A stretch of 64,000 bases of DNA, from NCBI RefSeq assembly GCF_023856365.1, contig NC_064534.1:13226536-13290535 (forward strand), written 5' to 3'. The stretch comes from Brienomyrus brachyistius (taxonomy: Eukaryota > Chordata > Actinopteri > Osteoglossiformes > Mormyridae). Shown one piece after another: positions 11,618-61,820 of the stretch; the stretch's first letter is position 1; every line of letters begins with the position of its first letter. The position numbers were made by a program, and so were the translations under genes. The notes under the pieces were generated by a model, which searched no databases, had not been told where the DNA came from, and worked only from the letters and a program-made list of their open reading frames with translations.

Positions 11618-12119
11618 ATCAAATCTCTCCAAAGTTGAAGCATTGCTGCGTAGTGGCACCAAAGTAGAAAACACTTGACATTGTGAACGCAACAAGTCAA
11701 AAAATATTTAGTATGTAAAATATTAAAGTAGTCATATTGAATTAAGAAGCATTCAGCAAAATCACTGACACGTTTACTTATTAATTTGAATACCAGTCGA
11801 ACAAAAAAAAACCTTTTTTTTTCCCTGTGCAACTCAGCAGCACATTATTCAGTGATCGTCTTTTAATGAAAGACTGTAGATTTCCCAAAAGGCAGCATAA
11901 ACACATCATGTGAGCTGCTGTAGCATGGTGTTACAGAAAGCCTTTTAAAGTCACTTTTCTATCATTTCATAATCATGCATTATTCTCTAATACTAAGCTG
12001 CCCGTTTTTTTAATACATCAGATTAAATCTTCCTCCATTCCTCTCTTGTCGTCTGTTTTTCTGTGACTGACTGTGTGCCGAGGAGCTACAAACCACTGGC
12101 CCACCTTATTCTGGTAAAA

Positions 12120-12420
12120 AAAAAAATCTCCCAATGACACTTACGCTGGTCAGGGTTGCAAGGGGCCTGGAGCCTATCCCAGGTGGTACGGGGCACAGGC
12201 CCAGATAGACTGCCAGGCCATTGCAGGGCAGAAACCCACACACACTTACACAACATGGGCAGTTCACAGATGCCAGTTACTCTAACTAGATGTCTTTGGA
12301 CTGTGGGAGGAAAACTGTACGACATGAGAAGACAGGGCCCCTCCCAGACAGTGTAATGGGATTTCAGCCCCCAACCCTTGAGGTATCAGGCAACAGTTTT
12401 ACTCACTGTGCCACCTGGTA
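12120..12420 (+). repeat. Teleost interspersed repeat, body and tail
   Basis: Contains GGGCCTGGAGCCTATCCCAG, GCCATTGCAGGGCAGAAAC, GGACTGTGGGAGGAAAACTG and a tail ending TCACTGTGCCACCTGG. Related pieces occur at 1645, 10835, 12664, 13690, 19620 and 52595. Confidence 0.65.
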
Positions 12421-12663
12421 CAAAACCTAGTTCCATATATATCTTGCTTCACTCAATATAAATACCTGAGTGATAAAAGCCTTAGTAACCCCCACTCAGC
12501 CCTAACCATAATCACAAGTAACCAAACAAAACACAAGACTTTTGCCATTTTAACTTTTATAAAATTGAGATTCCCTTTATAGGGGATGAAAAAATGATCT
12601 CTACGATGTCGAAATAACAGGTTTTTTTTTTTTATCACTTTTTGGCGAACAGATGTCCCCACT

Positions 12664-12775
12664 ATGTTTATGTGAAACACACACACACACAGACACACAT
12701 GCACAATTCAAACCCCCAACCCTAGAGGAGTGCAGTGACTGAGATACCAAGTGAGCCACTGAGGCGCCCAAAGCC
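12664..12775 (+). repeat. Interspersed repeat tail
   Basis: An (AC)n run, then ACATGCACAATTCAAACCCC and a GTGAGCCACTGAGGCGCC end, like the tail of the family at 12120-12420. Confidence 0.45.
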
Positions 12776-13689
12776 TAGTGCACTTTCAGCAATTTCTCAC
12801 ATCCATCGGAGGAGAACAAATGCAAATGTATAATGAAACTTCCATTATTCTGGTCCTTTGGAATTACTTTAAATGATTCTGCTGCACTGACAAAGCCTCT
12901 ACATTTCTGACAAAATAGGCTAGGAAAGCTAGGAGAATTAAATCAGGATGTAACTAAGGCTAAGGATGAGGGAATGCCATTAAATGTGGAAATAAATACA
13001 CAATATTGACTTAGACCTATTACAATTCAAATAAAACATTTTATTCACTTTTTTAAATAAATGTTTCCAAACAAAATGCCTTCAGTATCTTGAAAAATTC
13101 AAAATCACTCACGAACAACTGAAACCATCACATCCTAATCAATGTTTCAGTATACTTACCTTCCAGCTGTGATATTTCTAAAAAAGAAATAATGCTCTTG
13201 AATGTGCATGATTCTCTTCTAAAACACCCTGCTGAATGTTTAACAAAGACATTGGATGACAACAGCGAAAGTAATAAACCTCCCCTACTTTTTAAATTCT
13301 GCACGCACGTCCGTTTTAATGAATTTTTAATTTGTCTCTCTTACGGTTTGAATTTTCTGTTACTTTCAAGCCACGAGCAGTATATTAACTCTGAGAGCTA
13401 ATGCAGTGGCATTTTCCATTTCCAGGACCTTATAATCTTCGACCTGTCTCCTTTTACGACTGTATATAATAACCTTTAAAGATCCTAGTCACAAATCTGT
13501 ACTTTATGAAAATTCCCAAGACTGGTAATTTAAAAAAAAAAAACACGATAACAGAATGTCTGTCTACCACTGAACAGAATGATGTTTATAATTTATTTAC
13601 TTTAGTTAGAACTACCAACATTCAGTGAATTTTTTATTTAAAATGTGCTCCTGGTATTAATATCACATTAATAAGGTTGTCATTGTTGG

Positions 13690-13975
13690 GATTAGGGTTT
13701 GTTCTATAGAAATGAGTGAACGGTCCCCACAAAGATATGATTGCAAACATGTGTGTGTGTACATGTGAGGTTTGTGTGTTCTCCCCATGTTGTGTGGGTT
13801 TCTTCCCCCATTCTGAAGACATGCAGATAGGTGCCTCTAATTTGCCCATGGAGTGTGGATGTACACCTGCCCTGTGACACACTGGCATCCTGCCCAGGAT
13901 GTACCCCAGCCTCATGCCCTGTGCTGCTTCAATCATTCTCATGACCAGAAAAGCTAGTTAGAAGATAGATGGATG
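13690..13975 (-). repeat. Teleost interspersed repeat, reverse orientation
   Basis: Holds GTTCTCCCCATGTTGTGTGG, ACACACTGGCATCCTGCCC and GTACCCCAGCCTCATGCCC, ending in AGATGGATGG. These are reverse-complement features of the family at 12120-12420. Confidence 0.6.
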
Positions 13976-14129
13976 GTTTCACATGAAGGAAAGTTTTATT
14001 GTCGTTTCAGTCATGTACAGCACCCAGTGAAACTTTCCACCTGTAACACACATTACAGGGTTAACGATAGAGGTTTTATAATAATTTACATAGATCACGG
14101 AGAAATTTCTTTACAATTAGTAATAATCT

Positions 14130-15215
14130 ATGGGTGACGATGCACAGGGCAACTTTTCCAGCGATGTTGCTGTGGCACTTTCCCATTAATATTGGGCCAG
14201 TAAATTCCGTTTGAAAAACTGCGATCAGCAGTGGGCAACTTTGCGCATTCATCTAGATCCTGACGAGTTGCCCGTTCTCTTACCTGGTTGACAGTTGCCC
14301 GGCGACATTGTATCATCGACATAAGGGGAGGGGGGACAGAAGGAAGACACCATAGCATTATTAATAACATAACACTGGGAAATGAGTGCATGGAAGTTCT
14401 GGTCGTGCTTAAAGTGCACTGCAGCGGATGTAAACGGAATTTTCCAGTAGTTCTGTAGATGTGGGTAGCGTAGTGGGATTTGGGGTGTATGTTAGTGATG
14501 GGGCAGCTTTGTAAAGTCTGACAGTCTTTGACAAGAAGCTGGTGCACAGTTTGGCAGACAGGGACCAGATGGATGTTCCATGCTGGACAGAAAATGGGCA
14601 AAGAGTTCGTGGGAGGGTTCCTCACCATACGGATGGAGGGTTTGTGGGTGCAGCATGTGTGGAAAAGGTCCTGGACATGGGGTAGAGGAGTCGATGATGC
14701 GTTCCACATTATCTTTCGGTCTGAGATGCTGCAGTTCCCATAAGCTTCATCTACCCAGGGTGCCCCAGGAGAGCAGAGGCGTTCAAACCTGTTTTTGACA
14801 GGGCCCTCTAAGATCTGACATATTTGTCCTGATCCCCCAAAGTTTATTGCCTTCCCACAGACAGCTTATCGCGGGGAATTTTGGACATTGCAAGTCTTTC
14901 CTCACACCCACCACACAGTACTATCCCCCCCCCCCCCCCCCCCCTCACCTGCATCGCCCCTCCCCCTGCAATTCCACCGTGTCCCACCAGAGGGGTGCGA
15001 GCCGCAGTTTAAACACCTCTGCTGTAGAACGTGGTGAAGATGAGAGGGGGGATGGTGGCTGTCTTTGAGACCCTGTAGGAAGTGCAGGTGTTCCTGGGCT
15101 CACTTGGTCAGGGAGCTGGTGTTGGTTGACCAGCTGAGGTCCATGACGTGCACACCCAGGAACTTGGTCCTCTGTAAAGCCGTTGATCCTCAGGGGGAAG
15201 AAGTTAGACCAGGCT
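14130..15215 (-). mobile_element. LINE (Rex1/L2-like) 3' fragment, split by an insertion
   Basis: From 15200 downward the minus strand encodes FLGVHVMDLSWSTNTSSLTK followed by AQEHLHFLQGLK, a late reverse-transcriptase segment of jockey/L2/Rex1-type LINEs. Beyond an insertion it resumes with YGNCSISDRK and PLPHVQDLFHTCCTHKPS, the region that closes the ORF in such elements. Stops and frameshifts show that it is dead. The LINE class is a judgement from these motifs. Confidence 0.7.
14774..15021. mobile_element. Non-autonomous DNA element nested in the LINE
   Basis: Inverted ends CAGAGGCGTTCAAAC on the left and GTTTAAACACCTCTG on the right bound about 248 bp, with a poly-C run inside. The CAGAGG start recalls hAT-type termini. 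No clean target duplication was seen. Confidence 0.5.
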
Positions 15216-15579
15216 TGCCTGAAGATCAGATATAATTAAAGAGGATTAGTGCTAACTAGAGATAATAGTTTCAGCAGAGCTGCTCTGGTGACTAATAGTC
15301 ACAGCGTAAGTGAATCAATAACCATCACATAAAAATTATGGCTTCTTGAAACTCTTTGATGGCAAAATTATTTAGATTGTAGATAAGAATGAAGGAGTAT
15401 CTCCCAGCTCTGACGTCAGCTCACAGATCAGTGACATGTCTAACGCTTAAGGTGCTATCAGATATTTTAAGTACCTTCAGTTATATGAATGACTTCCTGG
15501 CACGTTATTCTAATTCGGTATCGTCAGTACATATGAATGAATATGTGCAATCTTGTAGCTGTGCACCACACGTCCTGGG

Positions 15580-15725
15580 TAGTTTAAATCCTGTACCTGT
15601 TCTGTTTTTGGGTTTCCTCCCTCAGTCCAAGCACGAGCAGTTAGCTTTACTGGGTTCTGCTCCTGGTGTTGACCATGGGTTGTGTTTTTGTGCCCTTTAA
15701 CGGACTGGCATCCTGGATGTTTTGC
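15580..15725 (-). repeat. Possible interspersed repeat fragment
   Basis: Holds TTTGGGTTTCCTCCCTCAGT and ACGGACTGGCATCCTGGATG, weakly like the family at 13690-13975. Confidence 0.3.
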
Positions 15726-15805
15726 TCTGTTCTGCTTTTTTGGAAAAACTCCAGCTTCATTGTAACTCAGTACTGGAAGCGGTTGAAGTATGGATTGACT
15801 TTTAG

Positions 15806-16059
15806 GGTAACACAAGTAACATAGTATCAGAATATGTATCAGTTACGATTTCTATTAATAAAGCTGGTAATTCTGCAAACCTTTGTGAACTACTGAAGGA
15901 ACAGAAAATGAATAACATGTGAAATACGTCATGTTTGTTGGTCATGAATAGTGATATATCTTTTAAGTGAAGTAGCTACTATATTTTTTCGTGATTTGTA
16001 ACTTCAGTAGTAACGGAGTTCCTGATAAGTCTTTGTGCTCTCTCAAGTAAAGTGTTACC
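15806..16059. mobile_element. MITE with GGTAACAC termini
   Basis: Starts GGTAACACAAGTAAC and ends CTCAAGTAAAGTGTTACC. Internally it has motifs such as CTTCAGTAGTAAC shared with 22420-22690. Flanks show no clear target duplication. Termini match those of the element at 42217-42644. Confidence 0.6.
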
Positions 16060-17300
16060 AAATTTCGTACTCCCTGATAAACACTTTCTAAAAGACGTAG
16101 GGAAGTAGAAATGCCGTTTCAAGGACTATCCAGTAGGTGGTGCAGCACTCATTATGGACTACTCAAGGTTTTAAATCGTCTTTGCTTGTTAAAAGAAAAG
16201 AACGCAATAAAATCACATTCAGTGCTACTACTGAAAATAATGAACAGCACTGACAGCAGTGAATAATCTGTCTTGAGAAATTTAAAATATTACTTCTTGT
16301 TTTCTTAAGAGCGGGTATGATGTTTCCCTGGGAAGGCAAACTGAGAAACTATTATATTCATTTTTAAAACAAATCACTCTGGAAAAAGCTGTGCTGTCTA
16401 GATATTAGAAGAACTGCAAAACCCTGTTTATTTTTCTTAAAGAAAACCACCATATCTGTAAAACGTGACCATATAGTCTCATAGTCAGCATATCATCTTA
16501 CCTGGATCTTAGCAACAATTGCAAAGCTGGTGTTTTTTTTTATTTCACTTCTTAATCAAAAGCACAATCTAAAATTGTTGAGATATTGTATTTCTGTACT
16601 TACTCACCATTGGTATGGCACCTTTTGTACAGTACACTGAAGGGTCTGCTTATGCGTAAATGAACTTGTGAAGTTCCTGAGGACAGGTGCACATGAATAT
16701 TTATGAGTTATGAGACAATATTTACTGTTATCGGGGATCCTGCTCATGAATATTTATAGTCCCTGAAAAGGGGGGTTTAGATTTCCATGGAGACTTTCTA
16801 AGGGGGGGAACAGGAGAGAGCAATGGACATTATGTTTTATTGTAGTTACTGTGTGGTCCTTATACTCACAGTGGGGAGGGAAGAACTCTTTTTTGTTATA
16901 ATAATGTATTGTAGTTTATTGTCATTTTTTACCAAGGTGGTTGGGAGCCTATTCTGGGAAGCAAAGGGTACACAGAGAGCAAGTGTCTAAGTGAAATAGC
17001 AATATTTGACTGTCTGTGTGTATATATACAGTACACAGCCAATGCTACGCATAGCATATAGAGCCGACTATCCGCCCCCCAGTTAATCCAGTGTCTCATT
17101 AGATTGATTAAACCTTTTGGAAACGGTATGCTGGTTCTATTAATGGAGGAACAACTAAGATCCAAAATAACTAGATCATACATCATAAAAATAACAACCA
17201 AGATCTAAATAAAACTTGTGTTAATTAGCAGTTCATTTGGTATTACATAAAAAGGCATCACGAAGGAGGTGACTAATTTCCAGAGTGATATATATGATTC
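16060..17300. other. Stretch without recognised gene
   Basis: AT-rich sequence. No open frame, RNA gene or repeat could be supported. Confidence 0.4.
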
Positions 17301-17601
17301 ATATATATATATATGTGTGTGTGTGCGTGTGTGTCTGTGTCTCTGTGTGTGTCTGTGTGCGTGTGTGTGTGTCTGTGTGTGTGTGCGTGTGTCTGTGTGT
17401 GTGTGTGTGTGTGCGTGCGTGCGTGTCTGTGTGTGTGTGCGTGCGTGTCTGTGTGTGTGTGCGTGCGTGTGTGTGTGTCTGTGTGTGTGTGTGTCTGTGT
17501 GTGTGTCTGTGTGTGTGTCTGTGTGTGTCTCTGTGTGTGTGCGTGCGTGTGTGTGTGTCTGTGTGTGTGTGTGTGTGTCTGTGTGTGTGTCTGTGTGTAT
17601 A
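17301..17601. repeat. About 300-bp GT-rich microsatellite array
   Basis: Long run of GTGTGT interrupted by regular TC, GC and GTCTGT steps, preceded by a short AT run. The cysteine/valine and threonine/histidine open frames over it are artefacts of the repeat. Confidence 0.95.
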
Positions 17602-17774
17602 GGAAATCTTTATGTGCTGAACAGTGTGCATAACTGCCAGTTCCTGTAGGTGATGTCACTTCAACACATTTGATATTTTTAAGAGAGTATTTTTACATCT
17701 ATTTAAGCTGTTACGTGGGCTGCCCCAGAGTGCTATGCTATCTGGAACCCAGCCTTGGAACAGGCATCGCCCAC

Positions 17775-17850
17775 GGTGGCTTTTTGCATATCCCGGCAGG
17801 GAACGCTCGGGTTCGAACGGCCAACCAGTAGCAGTGGGATATGCGATTAC
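17775..17850. repeat. Short inverted repeat with a GGTTCGAA box
   Basis: TTGCATATCCC at about 17786 pairs with GGGATATGCGA at about 17837, and GGGTTCGAAC lies between. GC-rich relative to its surroundings. It resembles a tRNA-derived piece, but the box is in the wrong place for a tRNA. Confidence 0.35.
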
Positions 17851-18250
17851 AGTGAGGAACGTGTCAGAGAGCGGTGGAGAGTTTTGCGAGCGTACAGCTA
17901 TGTTAGCTGTGCGGAGCGGAGCACTGAGGGCTGCCAGGCAAGCTTCAAACAGCTAGGAGGCCACAGTGACTAATGGCTGATAAAATTTAGTGCACAGATC
18001 ACTGTGAAGTGAAACGGTTGGACTGTGTCAGGGCTTGACTTGCTTTTTCTTTGTTAATATCCTCCTTACATTTCCCATACAGCTTTTGACTTTACCAACA
18101 TATTATTTGGTGCCCAGGCCCTAACAAATACCATTATCAAAAATCCACTCACAGTGTGTATATTAGGCTCAAAAACCTACCAGGCAGTTTTTTTCTCCTG
18201 AAAATTCACCCCTCTAAACTGTGATATTTTATCTCATGTTAGTTTTAGCT

Positions 18251-18460
18251 ACACAAAAATGTTTTGATGGCAGAAAGAAATGGAAGCGATAACCAATCAG
18301 ATTGTAGAGGAGGTGGGTCAAAGCTACTAGAGGACGCAGGACCAAGACATCTGATTGGTTGGTCCTGCCTCGTCTAGTTGCTTGGATCCATCTTTTCTAC
18401 AATCTGATTGGTTATCTCCCTGCACCAATCATTTTTCTTTCTGCCATCAGAACATTTTTT
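18251..18460. mobile_element. Hairpin MITE, copy 2
   Basis: Same family as 7661-7880: ACAAAAATGTTTTGATGGC, AACCAATCAGATTGTAGAGG, then their inverted partners ending CTGCCATCAGAACATTTTT. The middle is also conserved (CAAGACATCT, GGTTGGTCCTGCCTC). Confidence 0.75.
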
Positions 18461-18938
18461 TAAATAAAGCTCCCATGAGTAATATTTCAACATTAAAATA
18501 CAAGTTAAAAAGACAATCCACCTGAGTCTGATACAGACTTAGGAGCCACATGTTCTGGTCTGTTGTTTTTCCCCCATTTCATATTTGCAGCTTAGTGGTG
18601 ATTTCTTGACATCTCTTAGACCTTGGTTCCCTTGAAAAAACAGCACAGTATACACTAGACTAATGCTTAGAGCAGATTTGCTCTGAGCCTTATGTGCCTC
18701 CCAAGGTCAGGAGGCCTGTGTCATTGTCCTCTAAATCAACACCTGTCGGGCCCAAGGTGCAGCCTTCTGGGATGGCTATGTGATATTTCTACAGTGTATA
18801 ATCTCAGCTAAAGGACTGTTGTAGTACACACTCTCTGAGCGGATCAGTGTTCACATTCTTAGATCTACATTCATGCAAATGCATTATGAAAAATTAAATA
18901 TGCAAAAGATAAGCAAAAAAATAATTTGAAATTGCCTG

Positions 18939-18940
<2 letters not shown>

Positions 18941-19006
<66 letters not shown>
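18941..19006. repeat. (AT)33 microsatellite
   Basis: Uninterrupted AT dinucleotides over 66 bases. Confidence 0.95.
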
Positions 19007-19009
<3 letters not shown>

Positions 19010-19619
19010 GCTAAGACAGTAGTTTGTATAACACTTGTGAGTGATTCAGGTGGCTGTTTAACTCAGGACATGCTGACATGTTAATCAACGGAATGAAGTC
19101 ATTTTTAAAAATGAATTGCACTTGCATTCCCTGCCTTACACCTGATAATCTAAGAGTATTGAAAGCTGTAACTTTACATCATGCTAAGTACAGCCCCAAT
19201 GCTATGGGGACAGCCAAGTGGCCAGGGTTAACTGTTTAGTGTAGGGGATCAGGAGATGAATTTCACCTTCGGTGGCCCTGCGGATTTGGGTCTTGTCTTG
19301 TGTATAAATATGACAAATTCAGTAACATGAGATGAACGTGCTCTGACCAACCACCTGTGAAGGATTCCTCCGTGTTCTGCTAATGTAGTACATTTTCAAT
19401 CTGCAATTTCCGATTCACCAACTCTTCAACACCTGTATTTTGTAATACTCCCTAAAATGAAAATCACAGGCTTGGAATCTCGCTTCTTCCGGAAGGCTGT
19501 TAAGAGAAGCTGATAGTATTCTAAAGTGAATTGTCATTTTCTGTCGTGTGCCATTTGGTACTCATCTAGCTCAGGGTCCTGGAATCTCTCTCCGGCAGTA
19601 TAGGGCAAAAGAAGGGGTA

Positions 19620-19800
19620 CGCATTGGATGGGGTGCCAATCCATATCAGGACACATACGCACATGTTTATACATGACGGTCAACTTGTGTTTTTGGATAG
19701 TAGAGGGGAATCAGAGTATCAGGAGGAAACCCAAACAAACCTAAGGAGAACATGGAAATTCTACACACAGGGTGGGGTTTGAAACTGAACCTTCCTGTAG
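19620..19800 (+). repeat. Teleost interspersed repeat fragment
   Basis: Holds GGGGTGCCAATCCATATCAG, AGGAGGAAACCCAAACAAAC and GGAGAACATGGAAATTCTAC, the middle and tail of the family at 12120-12420. Confidence 0.6.
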
Positions 19801-20189
19801 TGTTTGTATAGACTTCTATAAGATGTTTGGTGTAGTGGATAAAATGCCACACCAACACACCGCGGTTTGATTGTATATAGAGAATATACAAGTAAGACCT
19901 GGCTGATGTTAAAAGAAGCAAATCTATAGCCAGTCAGTCTAAGACGTGATGACCGAGTGGCTGCGAAACCTCAAACCAAACTCAAGCCTAAGTCTTTTTC
20001 AATGTGGGATTCTATCTTTGATATGGCTTGAAGTTACATAAACACAGAACAAATTAGGCCATGACACACTGCGAAATCTGTATCCATGACAGTTACACTG
20101 CGTGAACTCAGAGACCCCTTTATACAGCTAGACAGTATGAGCCGATATCAGAAAGCCAGTCCTGATCCAAACAAGCAGAGAGACAATAT

Positions 20190-20455
20190 AATGCGTCTCC
20201 CTTACCCCACTCCTAATTTTTTCTTAACATTTCATTAATATTCCATAATATTCTGTTTTTAGGAATGCGTATGTACTGCGTATTTTTTAATTTCTCTGCA
20301 CTAAGTTTATTTGTCTGCACTGTTTATTGGCCTTGCACCGTGTCTCTTTTGCAATCAATGCATGTGGGGCTGTGCTCTATTTACCTGGAAGCTGCATGCA
20401 GTTGAATTTCCCCCTGGGATCAATAAAAATTGATCTAATCTAATCTACATCATGA
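20190..20455 (+). mobile_element. LINE 3' tail
   Basis: Ends TTTCCCCCTGGGATCAATAA then repeats of TCTAA, the classic 3' end of a fish LINE with a short tandem tail. Upstream TTTGTCTGCACTGTTTATTG fits. No coding part remains. Confidence 0.6.
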
Positions 20456-22419
20456 CAAATCAACATGGATGTCACTCAAGAAAGAGCAGGCTATTCATAA
20501 ACCCCTACTTTTCCAGTCGTTTACCTTTTCAATATCAGTAACACGAGACATATAACCTTTCAGTTTTAATTCACTGACAAGTAAATTATGATTAATCTTT
20601 CATTTTTAAAGTCTTTTACGTTACATACTATTTGAGGCTATAATAACAATGAGACTGTCATGTTTTTTTTATATTTACAATCCTGGTAGAGATAAATCTA
20701 TATACACAAACGCAGACCACTCCATATATTACTTTTGTAGGTAGCACTTTGAGTCGTTATTTTCTGAGAAGTATCCCTCATCTCAGCGACATTAGAGAAC
20801 AGCTACCGTTCCTTCATGTACGAGGAACGGCAGCATGAAGCAGAGTAGTGTGGATAAAATATGCCAGCTTCACACTTCAGACGCATGTCCCAAGGAAGAG
20901 TACAGCACTCTGTTGTCACACAGACTGCACCGGGACCCTCACCGCGAAACACGGCTATTGTCAGCTCCTTCATTTGACAGCTGCCAATGCCAGATGCACA
21001 CTCAGGTCACGCTGTCGCTCCTCCCAAACTCTCATAACTCATTTTCAGCTCAGATATGTGGTAAAAGCAAATCAGGACAGTAGATATGGCTAAAATTAAT
21101 CTCTGAAACTGTGCTGTTTTGAAACCAGCTGGCTGTAAAGTAAAGCCCTGCTGTTTTCCATCTTCCTTTCTGTTTGTTTTTCTCCGCTATAAATATTAAG
21201 TGTATAAATAAGTGTACAGATAATGCGTAGAAAATTCAGACTTGACGGAGCAGCGAGTCTTTGCCATCACACTGCGTCCATAATGCTTAGACCGCACACC
21301 ACCCCAACAAATCTCCTGCTTTATTAAACAAACATGATAAATGGGCGGGACCCCACATATGCACGAAATCTTGCAGTTCATATGTAAAAGAGCCCCCTCC
21401 CAGCATGCTGTGCAATGGCTATAAAAAAAGGGGGACAAGGGGGAGGTGGGTTGACTTAGAATGCAAAAAAGGCAGAATTCCTCAACAGCCTCTTCGAGTA
21501 TCGGCTGTGAACAACTCCCTTCCACTCCCGGCTGAACTGACACACGCCGGCAGGACGGCATATTCAGCGGAAGCAGGAAACAAACGGAAAGTCATGCCAA
21601 CATGCGGGCAGGAGCCCAGAAACATTATCGGAATGTTTCAATAGATTTTTAGAAAAGCCACGAGGAAAAGTGTTTCCATTTTACTGCCAAAATACTAATC
21701 AGACAAAAAACAAGCGGTGGGTGTGTTCAAACTGCAAAAACCAGGATTTTGTTTTATAAATTACTGAAAAGACAGGACTGTCCATGCTGGTGAGATGCTT
21801 ACTGTCATTTACGACACTGAATACATGCATTATGGACTTTGACAGCATTCTTTCTCCTTTGCTTTGATGTGATATGAAGTGGGTCAGTGGGTTTAGAGTT
21901 CTGCTTTATACCAAGAAAGCAATACAGAAGTACCCAAGACCAGCGCTGTGTATGTTTAGTCAATGTGCTCCACAATGAACACACTCAGATTAAGACAAAA
22001 TGAGACGAAGTGACTAAAATGTCTTTATTAGTGCATCTTTTCAGTCTCCTTCAACAGAAACTGGGGAACATGACCTAAACGTACGAAATCCATAAGAGCA
22101 TGTATAAGAGCGGTCCTCTGGGCTGAACTTTTAATAATGACAATTGAAAAAGACAAGACCACGAAGAGAATCTGTTTCGAAACCAGTTCAAGATGTTTTG
22201 GTTTTTTGTTTTGTTTTTTTAACAGTCTTAACACAATGGGTGATGATTTAAAAAGCATATATCCCTAATACTCGTGAGATCAGTTAATCCGAGGCATCAC
22301 TTAATAAAGACATCAGAGAAACACTGCACTTCCGGGGGGTGGAGCACAAATAAAATAATATAGTATTATGTTATTACTCATGTATTAATTAACCACAAAC
22401 TAAGTCTTAGTCACATACT
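20456..22419. other. Stretch without recognised gene
   Basis: Only short open frames without family features. No RNA gene seen. Confidence 0.4.
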
Positions 22420-22690
22420 GATCTCATGCTTGTTCATCATTAATGAATCATGATGCATCCTTTATCTCAAGCAGCTACTATATTTACTAAATCTATTCGT
22501 TCTGTAAATCTTTGTGAACTAGCAAAGGAACAAATAACGAATGTAAAATACTTCTCATGTTTCTACATCATTAATGAATTATGACATCTTTAATCTGAAG
22601 TAACTACTATATTTGTTCATGATTTATACTTCAGTAGTAACTGAGTTATTAAGCGACATCTGGAGCGAGACCCTCTTGAATAAATGTGCC
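22420..22690. mobile_element. Decayed MITE related to 15806-16059
   Basis: Shares CTTTGTGAACTA, AAAATACTTCTCATG-like, AACTACTATATTTGTTC and ACTTCAGTAGTAACTGAGTT stretches with 15806-16059. The terminal GGTAACAC is not preserved. Confidence 0.5.
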
Positions 22691-23670
22691 CGTGGTTTGC
22701 ACAGATTTGTCTTAATTCCTGTTTAAGTCCACTTATCCAAGTGTGTTGGGGATAGATTCATATCCTCCAAAATGACTTTTTAGTCGGATTTACTAAAATA
22801 AATATATGTGCACTCGTTCCTCGTTTATAAGTAACCTTTATGGAAAATAAACTTTTAAGATGATGTTATGATCAAGGGTCGTCAACCTGTCCGTACACGG
22901 GCAAACTTTTTTAGGCTACCTTTTTGAAATCAAAACAGTAGTAAAAACGGCATTTTATTCAAAATGCCCGTCAAAAGCCGGTAATGCTGTTTTACCCTTG
23001 GTCAGGCCACGGTAATAAACAGAGGTAGTATGGAGAGAGAGCGGCTGGTTACTGGGCTGTCCCGGAACTTCGCGAAAAGAAACACAAGCAAAGTCCAGTC
23101 GGTAACCTGCCGGCTCTATACTCAGCGTGTCAAGCCCCGCAATACCCGAGTCTCGGGAGATTAAAGGTTCCCCGTCCCATCAGACATCATTGCGGCCCCC
23201 GCGATGGGCAACTTCGTAAATCAAGTCCGCCGCTCGGAAATTGATCAAGTAAATGTTTCTATTTGGGGAATGTGGGGGTGGCGGCGGGTCCCGTCCGTAC
23301 TAATACAGGGCCGCTTTGTATGACCTCCCCCCCAATACCATTTAGATGCATTACGACACCGCCGCCTTCCTCACACTCTCCAAACGTTTTACCTGATATA
23401 ATAAGCCCGTGGGCTGGGCTCGCATATTTTTGTCGGCGAGTCAAAACTAGTCCGGGGGCTACATGGTGCGGGGACCCGAGCCGGGGAGAGGAGAAGCCGA
23501 GCGGTGCCGTGTTGCGCTGCGCTGCGCTCCAGCAAAGTTTGCGAGCGCTGCCCTGGCCCCATGCCCGGTTCCGAGAGCGAATCGCTGCCCCAGAAGCAGG
23601 ACATTGTGAAGAGGCTGAGCTCCGCTTTTTAAAACCCGCCCTCCGGAGAGATCTCATTTCCCCCAAAACC

Positions 23671-23753
23671 TCCCATTTTTCTCTCTCTCTCACTCTCTCT
23701 CTCCCTATCCCTCTACTAATTCCTCCTCTTCTTTCCCCCCCTTTTTTAATTTC
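23671..23753 (+). promoter_or_regulatory. Pyrimidine-rich tract in the bmp1 5' leader
   Basis: Almost pure C/T run (CTCTCTCTCTCACTCTC and following) ending about 40 bases before the start codon. It may be a GAGA-type promoter element or part of the leader. Confidence 0.4.
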
Positions 23754-23793
23754 TTGTCTTTCCGTAAAAAAGCGGCCCCCACTTCGCAAAGCC

Positions 23794-61820
<38,027 letters not shown>

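Noticed and set aside
17269..17659. Long cysteine/valine and threonine/histidine open frames on both strands
   Set aside because: They are translations of the GT-rich microsatellite in every frame.
19944..19990. Possible tRNA (GATGACCGAGTGGCTGCGAAA)
   Set aside because: Only an A-box-like stretch; no matching T-arm or acceptor stem.
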